This document shows positions 17,211-24,402 of a stretch of 48,926 bases of DNA, one piece after another; the first letter of the stretch is position 1; each line of letters opens with the position of its first letter. The notes beneath the pieces were generated by a model. It saw nothing but the letters and a program-made list of their open reading frames with translations, had not been told where the DNA came from and did no database searches. The position numbers were made by a program, and so were the translations under genes. Source of the DNA: Gemmatimonadota bacterium (GTDB lineage: Bacteria; Gemmatimonadota; Gemmatimonadetes; Gemmatimonadales; GWC2-71-9); contig JACQVB010000121.1 in assembly GCA_016209985.1 (NCBI GenBank), forward strand, positions 1-48,926, written 5' to 3'.

Positions 17211-18410
17211 ATGACGGTAGAAACGATCAACGGCCTCTTTCCGGCTGACTTGCGGGATCGCCTGATCTCGCTTCGCCGCGATCTGCATCGCCATCCCGAG
17301 CTGTCGCTCCAAGAGGAGCGCACGGCCAAACGGCTGCACGACGAGCTCGCGCTGCTCAAGCCCACGGTCCTGAAGCAGGTGGCCGGAACCGGAATCGTGG
17401 CGCGGTTCAAGGGGCGTGATCCCAGCGCCCCGGTAGTGGCGGTGCGGGGAGACATCGATGCCCTGCCGATCCAGGAAGAGACCGGGCTCGATTATGCCTC
17501 TCAGTGCCCCGGCGTCATGCACGCCTGCGGGCACGATGTCCATGCAACCTGGGCCGTGGGTGCCGCCCATCTCTTGAGTCGCCATCCAGCGGCGGGCGAC
17601 GTCGTAATTCTCCTTCAGCCGGCGGAAGAACAGGGTGATGGTGCGCTCCTGATGATCAAGGGCGGCGCGCTGGACGGCGTGGACGCGATCGTTGGGGGGC
17701 ATGTGGACCGGCGCTTCAGCATCGGTCAGGTCCAGGCGGAGGCCGGCCCGGTGAACGCGGCGGCGGATGTCTTCGAGATCACCCTGCTCGGCACCGGCGC
17801 GCACGGCGCCCGCCCCCACGAAGCGGCCGACCCGATCGTCGGAGCGGCGGCCCTCGTCACCGAGCTGCAGACCATCGTGTCGCGGCGAATCAATCCCGCT
17901 TCTCCGGCCGTCGTGACCGTCGGCACCATTCAGGCCGGCAGCGCGCCGAACGTGATCCCGGACCGCTGCACCCTCTCCGGCACGCTGCGGTCGTTCGACC
18001 CCGCAACCCGCGATCTGCTCCACAGCGAGCTCACGCGCATCGCCGAGTCGGTGGCGGCGCTCCACCGGCTTCGCGCGCAGGTGACGCTCGAGCATGGCTC
18101 CCCGCCGGTCATCAACCGACCGGCGCCGGCCGAATGGGCCCGGGCGGCCGTCACCAACATGCTCGGCAGCGCCGCGCTCACCTCTCTCGGGTTCCTGAAC
18201 ATGGGAGGCGAGGACTTCGCCTACTATCTGGAGAAAATACCGGGGTGTTTCCTGCGAATAGGCGCGCGCGAAGAAGGAGGCGCGCCCATTCCGGCACACA
18301 GCCCCAAATTCTACGCTGCTGATGAAGCGATCTTCGTCGGCGCGGCCGTCCTCGCCGAGACGGCCCGCATCGCGGGGCAGGAGCTGTTGAAGGGGGGAGC
18401 GGGGCTCTAG
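17211..18410 (+). CDS. M20-family amidohydrolase / N-acyl-amino acid hydrolase
   Basis: Two-metal amidohydrolase of the M20D type, 399 aa. Ligands are visible in order: Cys and His of HACGHD (about residue 102), Glu pair in QPAEE (about 138), His in GGHV (about 163) and the C-terminal His in PAHSPKF (about 365). The dimerisation (lid) domain lies between about 180 and 300, including GAHGARPH. The family removes N-acyl groups from amino acids or deacylates hippurate and IAA conjugates. Given the N-acylamino acid racemase at 9438, an L-specific desuccinylase is an attractive role (inference; the genes are 6.6 kb apart). Its stop overlaps the converging SGNH gene by 4 bp. Confidence 0.92.
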   Translation: MTVETINGLFPADLRDRLISLRRDLHRHPELSLQEERTAKRLHDELALLKPTVLKQVAGTGIVARFKGRDPSAPVVAVRGDIDALPIQEETGLDYASQCPGVMHACGHDVHATWAVGAAHLLSRHPAAGDVVILLQPAEEQGDGALLMIKGGALDGVDAIVGGHVDRRFSIGQVQAEAGPVNAAADVFEITLLGTGAHGARPHEAADPIVGAAALVTELQTIVSRRINPASPAVVTVGTIQAGSAPNVIPDRCTLSGTLRSFDPATRDLLHSELTRIAESVAALHRLRAQVTLEHGSPPVINRPAPAEWARAAVTNMLGSAALTSLGFLNMGGEDFAYYLEKIPGCFLRIGAREEGGAPIPAHSPKFYAADEAIFVGAAVLAETARIAGQELLKGGAGL

Positions 18411-19825
18411 TAGTTACAACTCACCTTCGGCTTCGGCGTCGCCCCCCACAAAATCGGGACGATGTGTTGCGCCAGGGCCGCCTCCGCCAAACCGTGCGCC
18501 AACTCGTTGGGATGATCGTCGAGTGGGTTCACGCGCAGCTCGTTGAACTCGTGTCCCACAAAAGCGCTGTCCACCCGCCACACCGGTATGCCCGCCTCTC
18601 GTGCCTGCTTAGTGAATGTTGCAATCCGTTCCCGATGCGCGCGGCTGAAGGCGGTCCCGATGTCCAGCGGCACGACTGCCACCACCGTGTGGTCGTCGGA
18701 CGCCAACCGCACCAGGCGGCAGAGGTCACGGAGGTGCCGTTCGACGACCGCACGGTCGGCGGGGGAATTCCGAACATGGGGCTTCCGCACCTCCAGCCAG
18801 AGCCGCCTCGCGCGAACGTACGCTTCCTGAGACAGAAACGAATTGCGGAAGAGGAGACGGCCCGGGTTCACCGGGTCGAGCAGCCCTCGCGCCTCCTCGG
18901 TGACCACCGGGCGCTCGGTCCCGGGCGACAGATACGCGATGTCGTTGAACCGGTACAGGATCACGGCCACGTCGGGGTGCACTGGCGGTAATCCTCTGAC
19001 GAGATCCACCTGCTGGCGGGTGTCCAGGCCCGGCCGGCTCACGTCGTAAAGGTCCCAGTGGACTCCCGTCGCGGTGTCGAGGTCGGCGAGGAGCCGCTCG
19101 GAGATACGGTCGGAAGCCCGCTCTATTCCCCAGCCGAACGCGTATGAATCCCCGATCACCAGTAGTCGCCGCGCCCCGAGGCCCGCTGGTGCAGACTTTT
19201 CCGTCTTGCGGAATCCGCCCGGATTCACCGTCGCATACCGGTGCAGCCACATCGCCGTGCGATGGGTCGGGAAGCCCTGTACCCGCGGCTGCGCCACCGC
19301 CCACAAACGAGCGCCCGCTTCCCCGATCAGGGCGACAATCGTCACGGCTACCACACCCAGCAGCCATCTCCGACGGACGACCGCCGCGGTTACCAGGGGC
19401 CGGCTCAGGACGGCGGCCAGACCGAGCGCCAGCGGAAACCATCCCAGTAGGGTCGCTGCCGGGGTTTCGAAGCCCACTAAGTTCCCGCTCAACATGTCGC
19501 CCGCGCGCGACGGCGCGTCGAGTGCTGCGATCAGCGACGAGATGCCCCAGGACAGAATCGCCAGGTCGAGGCATTTGGCCGGAGCAGGCGGATCGGCGAC
19601 CGCACGGTGCGCCAGCCTCCAGGAATGCGAGCACAATCGGGCAGCCAGGAAGGAGAGCGCGAGAACGAACATGAAGGAGGCAATGGACCAGCGGTGAAGC
19701 AAGGCGGAAGCCGCGACGGCCAGGAGCACAACTCCGGCTGATGCGCCGGCGCGGCACCGAAAAAAGACCGGCAGACTGGCGCTCGGCGCTCGGACCTCTG
19801 TTATCGGAATCAGTGCATCGGCCAT
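18407..19825 (-). CDS. membrane-anchored SGNH-hydrolase-like protein
   Basis: The 472-aa protein has four or five N-terminal membrane segments (about residues 20-175) followed by a GDSL/SGNH-type domain. Block I is VIGDSYAFGWGIE with the nucleophile Ser. A GxND-like block appears as LYRFNDIAYL, and the C-terminal block DDHPNELAH gives the Asp-His dyad. Such proteins act on O-acyl groups of glycans or lipids outside the membrane. The ATG at 19825 begins the membrane region; the frame is open to 19930 but without recognisable protein. It is third in a PfkB-RidA-SGNH run on the minus strand and converges on the M20 gene. Confidence 0.8.
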   Translation of the reverse strand: MADALIPITEVRAPSASLPVFFRCRAGASAGVVLLAVAASALLHRWSIASFMFVLALSFLAARLCSHSWRLAHRAVADPPAPAKCLDLAILSWGISSLIAALDAPSRAGDMLSGNLVGFETPAATLLGWFPLALGLAAVLSRPLVTAAVVRRRWLLGVVAVTIVALIGEAGARLWAVAQPRVQGFPTHRTAMWLHRYATVNPGGFRKTEKSAPAGLGARRLLVIGDSYAFGWGIERASDRISERLLADLDTATGVHWDLYDVSRPGLDTRQQVDLVRGLPPVHPDVAVILYRFNDIAYLSPGTERPVVTEEARGLLDPVNPGRLLFRNSFLSQEAYVRARRLWLEVRKPHVRNSPADRAVVERHLRDLCRLVRLASDDHTVVAVVPLDIGTAFSRAHRERIATFTKQAREAGIPVWRVDSAFVGHEFNELRVNPLDDHPNELAHGLAEAALAQHIVPILWGATPKPKVSCNY

Positions 19826-19877
19826 GGCGCTGGACTCTATTGCAAGCCCGACGCCACGGCCGCATGGGCGGCTCGGT

Positions 19878-20264
19878 CTAGCCCGCCCGCACGGCGGCGA
19901 TGGATTGGATTTCCACCTGGTAGCCGTCACGAAAGTCCTTGACCGGGACCACCGCGCGAGCTGGCCGGTGGTTCCCCATGACCCGCGCGAAGGCTTCGTT
20001 CACTTTTCCCCAGAGCGCGATATCGGTCACGAAGACCGTCATCTGCAGGACATGGTCGAGATCGCTGCCCGAAGCCTCGAGAATGGCCTTGATGTTCTTC
20101 AGCGCCTGCTCGGTCTGCGCCTCGATGGAGCCCGCCGGCGCTCCGGGCTTCGCCGGATCGATGCCCAGTTGGCCGGCAACGTAGACCACGCCGTTGTGGA
20201 CCACTGCGTGCGAGTAATGCCCGGCCGGCTTGGGCGCCGATGGGCTGATCACGGTTCTTATCAT
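19878..20264 (-). CDS. ridA: RidA-family enamine/imine deaminase
   Basis: Small 128-aa trimer-forming enzyme that hydrolyses reactive 2-aminoacrylate-type enamines and imines, or relatives with other substrates. Family landmarks: the N-terminal SPSAPKPAGHYSHAV, VYVAGQLGID, and the conserved Arg in RPARAVVPV that binds the substrate carboxylate, with Glu in GYQVEIQSIAAV. Start ATG at 20264, two bases after the PfkB stop. Its ribosome site lies within the A/G-rich end of the PfkB gene, so the two are coupled. Amino-acid-derived imines may come from PLP or racemase chemistry nearby (inference). Confidence 0.93.
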   Translation of the reverse strand: MIRTVISPSAPKPAGHYSHAVVHNGVVYVAGQLGIDPAKPGAPAGSIEAQTEQALKNIKAILEASGSDLDHVLQMTVFVTDIALWGKVNEAFARVMGNHRPARAVVPVKDFRDGYQVEIQSIAAVRAG

Positions 20265-20265
20265 T

Positions 20266-21231
20266 TTACTTTTCCCTTTTCCCCTTCGCTCCGCTCAGGG
20301 CGGCGCCTTTTCTCTTTTCCCGTTTTCGCGGATATCCTGCGTAATCGCCGAGCCTGCCGACCGCCTTTGCCCCGATTTCCGCTCCGAGGTCGAGACACTC
20401 CTGGATGTCCAGGCCTCGTAACGTCGCGGCCAGAAAGCCCGCGTTGAAGCCATCGCCCGCACCGACCGTATCCACCACCTGCTTCACCCGCCGTGGAGCG
20501 GAGTGGTACAACTTATCCGCACACAGCGCGATCGCCCCGCGCTCGGCCTGCTTCACCACGACGGTGGCGGGTCCCAGCTCGGCCGCTCGCGCCAGCGCAA
20601 AGGTGTCCCCGCCGCCGAACAGAACGGTCGCATCCTCCTCACTCATGAGCACGATATCCACTTGGCGCACCAGGTCGGTGAGGATCGCCGCCGCCGTTCC
20701 CCGGTCCCAGAGCGGCGCCCGGTAATTCGGATCGAAGCTGACGCGCGCGTTTACCTGGCGGGCGATCTCGATGGCCCGGCGAACCGTCGCCGCCGCCGTG
20801 ACGCTGAGGGCCGGGGTAATGCCGGAGAGATGGACGATGCGGGCACCCCGGAACGCCTCGGGATTGAGTCCTTCCGGTGTCATGCGACTCGCCGCGGAAC
20901 CGCTCCGGTAGTAGTAGACCCGACGAGCGCCATCGGCCAGCGGCTCACGAAAGAAAATGCCGGTGGGTGCGCTGGAATCGGTCTCGAGAAACCCGATATC
21001 CACGCCTTCCCGGTCGAGGGTCGCACGGATCCGGCGTCCGAAAGGGTCGTCTCCTACGCGGCTGATGAACCGCGTCCTGACGCCGAGGCGGGAAAGCCCG
21101 ATCGCCGTGTTCGCTTCGGTACCAGCAATGTCCAGCAGCACCTTGGCGGCCCGATCCAGGCCAATCGGCTGTGCCGGATACAGCACCGCCATGCATTCTC
21201 CGAGGGTTACTACGGCGGGCGCGCCTTTCAT
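20266..21231 (-). CDS. PfkB-family sugar kinase (2-keto-3-deoxygluconate kinase-like)
   Basis: Ribokinase-fold kinase, 321 aa from ATG 21231 (GTG 21270 also possible). It opens VVTLGECMAVLYPA, has the sugar-binding GTEANTAIGLSRLG, and ends with the PfkB signature DTVGAGDGFNAGF holding the catalytic Asp. The YYYRSGSAASRM stretch resembles KDG kinases, so phosphorylation of 2-keto-3-deoxygluconate in an Entner-Doudoroff-type route is likely but not certain. The last 19 residues are a Lys/Arg/Glu-rich tail (KREKRKGAALSGAKGKREK), encoded by an A/G-rich imperfect repeat and probably an add-on. Divergent from the small genes starting at 21412. Confidence 0.88.
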   Translation of the reverse strand: MKGAPAVVTLGECMAVLYPAQPIGLDRAAKVLLDIAGTEANTAIGLSRLGVRTRFISRVGDDPFGRRIRATLDREGVDIGFLETDSSAPTGIFFREPLADGARRVYYYRSGSAASRMTPEGLNPEAFRGARIVHLSGITPALSVTAAATVRRAIEIARQVNARVSFDPNYRAPLWDRGTAAAILTDLVRQVDIVLMSEEDATVLFGGGDTFALARAAELGPATVVVKQAERGAIALCADKLYHSAPRRVKQVVDTVGAGDGFNAGFLAATLRGLDIQECLDLGAEIGAKAVGRLGDYAGYPRKREKRKGAALSGAKGKREK

Positions 21232-21351
21232 GGGACAGAAGGTAGCCGGAGATATAGGTTTGTGCCTCACCCCTGTCCCACCAATGGCCTTGTTACCCGG
21301 TGGCGGGTAAGAGAATGGACGACGGTGGTGGGCAAGGACGCGGCGGTCAGG

Positions 21352-21399
21352 GTTGGACGGTTGGACGGTCGGACGGTCGGACGGTCAGATGGTTAGACG
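21352..21399 (+). repeat. six tandem 8-bp units before a ribosome-binding site
   Basis: Six head-to-tail copies of GTYGGACG (GTTGGACG twice, GTCGGACG twice, then GTCAGATG and GTTAGACG). They end one base before the GGGAGG ribosome site of the 50-aa gene. The rest of the 180-bp gap with pfkB (21232-21351) shows no clear promoter box. Confidence 0.85.
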
Positions 21400-21411
21400 G
21401 GGAGGTTGAAG

Positions 21412-21564
21412 ATGATCCGCAAACTGAAATCGGGCGGCTATCGGCTGTACTCCCGCAAGAAGAACCCAAAAACCGGGAAGCGGCGCAACCTCGGTACCTT
21501 CAAGTCATTGGCGGCGGCACAGAAGCACGAGCGCGCGGTGCAGTTCTTCAAGCGAGGCGGCTAG
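21412..21564 (+). CDS. 50-aa basic conserved small protein
   Basis: GGAGG lies six bases before the ATG. The product (MIRKLKSGGYRLYSRKKNPK, then TGKRRNLGTFKSLAAAQKHE and a short tail) has about one-third Lys/Arg. It has a beta-beta-beta-helix layout, as in integrase arm or AP2-like nucleic-acid-binding modules: GYRLYSRK strand, RNLGTFKS turn, AAAQKHERAVQFF helix. Sequences of this type recur as stand-alone ~50-aa proteins in bacteria. Too short for routine gene calling but strongly supported. The next gene follows its stop without a gap. Confidence 0.75.
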   Translation: MIRKLKSGGYRLYSRKKNPKTGKRRNLGTFKSLAAAQKHERAVQFFKRGG

Positions 21565-22146
21565 ATCAAGAAAAGACTGGCAGGGGCGTTGTTGGGCCTC
21601 TTGACCACCCTGATCGCCTGCGGCAAGGGCGATTCGCGGGCGGGCGGCTTGAGCCTCGTTGATTCGGTGGGGATCGCCATGCGTGACCCGGCGTCGTGGC
21701 CCACGATGACGTTCGTGCCCCGCGCCACCGAGATCGATTCGGTGCCGGTGAGCGGGATCGATTCCACCTGGGTGCTGGCTTCAGCGCTTTCCAAGGACAT
21801 GCTGCCGGACTCCACCGGCCCCTTCGCGCTCGCCGACTCAGTGGGGTTCCAGTTCGATGGGGATTTCAACCAGGACGATGTACTCGACCGCGCCCGCGTG
21901 GGCGTGTATCGCGACAACAACGGGGATGAAGGAAGCTTTCTTCTTATTCTCTCACGCATGGACAGTGCCTGGAAACCCGTGTTCGTCGCGACCGAGCCGG
22001 GTGAACCCCGCTTCAGCGTGCTGGTGAACGACAGGTCGGGACTGATCTGGGCCGAATGCCTGACGTGCGGCCGATGGAGACCGGTATACTGGTCCGAGGG
22101 GCACTGGGCTCTGGGACCCACCGTCGAACCCTCAGCCACGCCGTAA
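21565..22146 (+). CDS. putative lipoprotein, possible ATC start
   Basis: No recognised family. Reading from ATC 21565, directly after the preceding TAG, gives KKRLAGALLGLLTTLIAC, a textbook lipoprotein signal with charged start and LIAC lipobox. The first standard start (TTG 21589) would lose every positive charge. GAGG in the upstream gene lies 8 bases before the ATC, compatible with coupled initiation. The mature protein (about 175 aa) contains DFNQDDVLDRARVGVYRDNN, an Asp/Asn-rich stretch like EF-hand or thrombospondin calcium loops, and a CLTC pair near the C-terminus. Probably outer-membrane-associated. Confidence 0.6.
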   Translation: MKKRLAGALLGLLTTLIACGKGDSRAGGLSLVDSVGIAMRDPASWPTMTFVPRATEIDSVPVSGIDSTWVLASALSKDMLPDSTGPFALADSVGFQFDGDFNQDDVLDRARVGVYRDNNGDEGSFLLILSRMDSAWKPVFVATEPGEPRFSVLVNDRSGLIWAECLTCGRWRPVYWSEGHWALGPTVEPSATP

Positions 22147-22204
22147 CTCTGCCGCTCTTCTTTACCGGTATTCCGTCACCTCGCCCCAAGGCTATCTTTG
22201 CCGA

Positions 22205-22477
22205 ATGGCCGAGGCCGCTGCTCATGCCGCAATCATCGCGCAGGCCATCAAGGCCTCGGGAGCGATTGTACGGGTCGAACCGGAAGATTTCCAACGACTG
22301 GTAGGACGGATGGAAGACCCGGTCGTGGTCATAGCCCGGCGCAGCTTCTTCGGTGAGCGGTTTCAGTATCTCACCAGCTACAAGGGACTGATCCTCTATA
22401 CCAAGACGAGCGAGCCGATAGGGATCTCCGGGCGCGCCGAGATCATTGCCGCCCGTTCCATCTGGGTTCCGCAATAA
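22205..22477 (+). CDS. conserved small protein of unknown function
   Basis: The 90-aa product has an N-terminal helix (AEAAAHAAIIAQAIKASG) followed by beta-rich sequence with VEPEDFQRLVGRMEDPVVVI and FQYLTSYKGLILYTKT. There is no signal peptide, so it is cytoplasmic. The ribosome site is weak. It ends where the DAACS transporter begins, and the two may be co-translated. I cannot assign a family. Confidence 0.65.
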   Translation: MAEAAAHAAIIAQAIKASGAIVRVEPEDFQRLVGRMEDPVVVIARRSFFGERFQYLTSYKGLILYTKTSEPIGISGRAEIIAARSIWVPQ

Positions 22478-22512
22478 GAGCGAGTGGGGTTTTCATCGCG
22501 CTGCTCGCCGGG

Positions 22513-23757
22513 TTGGTACTCGGCGTGGCGCTCGCCGCGTGGTCTCCCCGCGCGGCTGCGACGCTCGGCACCGTGCTGGAGCCGATCGGCACCCTGTGGA
22601 TCAACGCGGTGCGGATGACCGTCATTCCGCTGGTCGTCGCCCTGATCTTCACCGGGGTGGCGGGCGCGGGCGATCCCTCGCGGCTCGGCAAAATGGGGGC
22701 GCGCGCGGTCCCCATCTTTCTCGTTCTCCTGCTGGTCAGCGGATTCTTCGCCCTGGCCGTCTCACCGCTCTCGTTCGAATGGTTGAACATTCCCACCGAT
22801 GTCGCGGAACGGGCGCGCGCCAGCGTCGCGGTGCCCACCACCACACCTCAGATGCCCTCTCTCGCCCAGCGGATCACCGATACCATACCGGTCAACCCCA
22901 TCAAGGCCGCGGTCGACGGCGCCCTGCTCCCGCTGATTGTTTTCACCCTGGCACTCGCGGTCGCCGTGACGAGGCTGTCCGCTGACCGTCGCGATGCGCT
23001 CATCCGCGGCTTCCGCGCCATCGCCGATGCGATGCTGGTGGTGGTGGGATGGGTCCTGGTGGTCGCCCCGGCCGGTATCTTCGCGCTGATCTTCGTGCTC
23101 GGCGCGCGCATGGGGGCGTCCGCCGCGGGAGCCATGCTGCACTACGTGGTCACGCTCTCGTTGGTGATGTTCGCGTTCACCCTGCTGCTCTATCCCTTCG
23201 CGATCGTGCTCGGCCGGGTGAGCCCACGAGCGTTTGCCACTGCGTTGGCGCCGGCCCAGGCGGTCGCGCTCACCTCGCGATCCTCCCTCGCGGCGTTGCC
23301 CGCGATGATCTCGGAAGGGCGCGACCGGTTGGGATTCACCACCCCGGTCACCGGGTTCGTGCTCCCGTTCGCTGTGTCCGTGTTCCGGCTCAACGTCCCA
23401 ATGGCATGGGTGGTGGGGGCGATCTTTCTCGGCAAGCTCTACGGTATTCCGGTAACCGGAGCGCAGCTCGCCGGACTCGTCATCACGGCGACGCTGATCA
23501 GCTTCTCGGTCCCCGGAATCCCCAGCTCCAGCCTGTTTCTGCTGACACCGGTCATCGTGGATCTGGGGTTGCCTGCGGAAGGTGTCGGGATCCTCATCGC
23601 GCTGGACGCGATTCCCGACATGTTCAAGACATTGGCGAACGTCACCGGTCACATGACGACGGCCGCCGTGCTCGATCGCTACGACCGCGCTCCCTCTCCG
23701 GCACCGCGAGAGCTCGCCGTTGTCATCCCGAGCCGCGCCGCGGCGAGGGAGCCGTAA
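22513..23757 (+). CDS. dicarboxylate/amino acid:cation symporter (DAACS) family transporter
   Basis: Inner-membrane secondary transporter of the GltPh/DctA fold with eight spans and two re-entrant hairpins. Seen: HP1-like TSRSSLAALPAMI and the TM8 block IPDMFKTLANVTGH. By hand alignment to GltPh, the substrate-binding Arg397 position is Lys and the sodium-site Asp405 (NVTGD) is His, so specificity or coupling ion may differ from glutamate/Na+. The first canonical start, TTG 22513, removes the first turns of TM1. The hydrophobic frame continues upstream to about 22474 (ATA overlapping the previous stop), so the true start may be non-standard. The C-terminal 25 residues are unconserved. Confidence 0.88.
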   Translation: MVLGVALAAWSPRAAATLGTVLEPIGTLWINAVRMTVIPLVVALIFTGVAGAGDPSRLGKMGARAVPIFLVLLLVSGFFALAVSPLSFEWLNIPTDVAERARASVAVPTTTPQMPSLAQRITDTIPVNPIKAAVDGALLPLIVFTLALAVAVTRLSADRRDALIRGFRAIADAMLVVVGWVLVVAPAGIFALIFVLGARMGASAAGAMLHYVVTLSLVMFAFTLLLYPFAIVLGRVSPRAFATALAPAQAVALTSRSSLAALPAMISEGRDRLGFTTPVTGFVLPFAVSVFRLNVPMAWVVGAIFLGKLYGIPVTGAQLAGLVITATLISFSVPGIPSSSLFLLTPVIVDLGLPAEGVGILIALDAIPDMFKTLANVTGHMTTAAVLDRYDRAPSPAPRELAVVIPSRAAAREP

Positions 23758-23767
23758 CTCCGGCAGA

Positions 23768-24265
23768 TCAGTCCGGCTGGCGAGATCCCTGTTTCCCGTC
23801 TGGAGTATCGCTGGGCCGGGCCCCGATCAAACCCTGGGTGTAGGCGTCGACTGATTCCTCCAGGGCCCGCTCGAACGAATAGGCTGCCGGCGGTCCCGCC
23901 AGCCGCAGCGAGTCCAACAGTTGGTAAGCCCGGTGCACCGCGCTCACTGAATCCTGCAGCATTCCGGAATCGCTCTCTGCCTTCATTTGGGCACTTACCT
24001 GGTCCAGTCGACCGAGAATGATGTGCAGGCGGTCGCTGGCCGCGGCGGCCACCTGGGGATCCCAGGAATAGCGCTCTTCCAGGCAGACGTCGGTCTTGCC
24101 GGAGACGCGGAGACTCATCCGCTGGCAGTTCCACACCTGATCGGCGCTCCGCTCGTCGATTTCACGCTGGACGGAGAAGGTGTCGACCTGAACGCGGCCG
24201 GTTTGCGCGCGAGCGGTGACGGCGAGGAGCGGCAGGAGCAGTGCGGCAATGAATAGACGAGTCAC
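23768..24265 (-). CDS. secreted protein of unknown function
   Basis: About 165 aa, with a clear Sec signal (MTRLFIAALLLPLLAVTARA, cleavage near RAQ). Two Cys about 15 residues apart (WNCQRMSL, DVCLEERY) may form a disulfide. A long helical stretch follows (AAAASDRLHIILGRLDQVSA, then the VHRAYQLLDSLRL region). GTG 24265 has GGAAAGG eight bases upstream and is preferred over GTG 24274. It converges tail-to-tail with the DAACS gene. No family recognised. Confidence 0.65.
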   Translation of the reverse strand: MTRLFIAALLLPLLAVTARAQTGRVQVDTFSVQREIDERSADQVWNCQRMSLRVSGKTDVCLEERYSWDPQVAAAASDRLHIILGRLDQVSAQMKAESDSGMLQDSVSAVHRAYQLLDSLRLAGPPAAYSFERALEESVDAYTQGLIGARPSDTPDGKQGSRQPD

Positions 24266-24309
24266 GCTGGCCACCTTTCCGTAGGAGCAGAGTCCGCCAG
24301 GGAATAAAT

Positions 24310-24348
24310 CGCGCCAGCCTCCCGTTCGCTGCCGGAGAAGCTGGCGCG
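24310..24348 (-). terminator. hairpin after the permease-cytochrome operon
   Basis: CGCGCCAGC (24310-24318) pairs perfectly with GCTGGCGCG (24340-24348). Inside, CTCC and GGAG pair again, giving a near-continuous stem. It lies in the 137-bp gap between the cytochrome gene's stop (24403) and the start of the secreted protein gene (24265), both on the minus strand. Confidence 0.6.
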
Positions 24349-24402
24349 TCGTGTCGGTTAGCCGCCTACGGACGGCGGAGGTGCTCAGCCACCGGAAATG
24401 TT

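Noticed and set aside
16914-18299. 461-aa minus-strand frame opposite the M20 gene
   Set aside because: No recognisable domain; it conflicts with intact M20 metal motifs on the plus strand.
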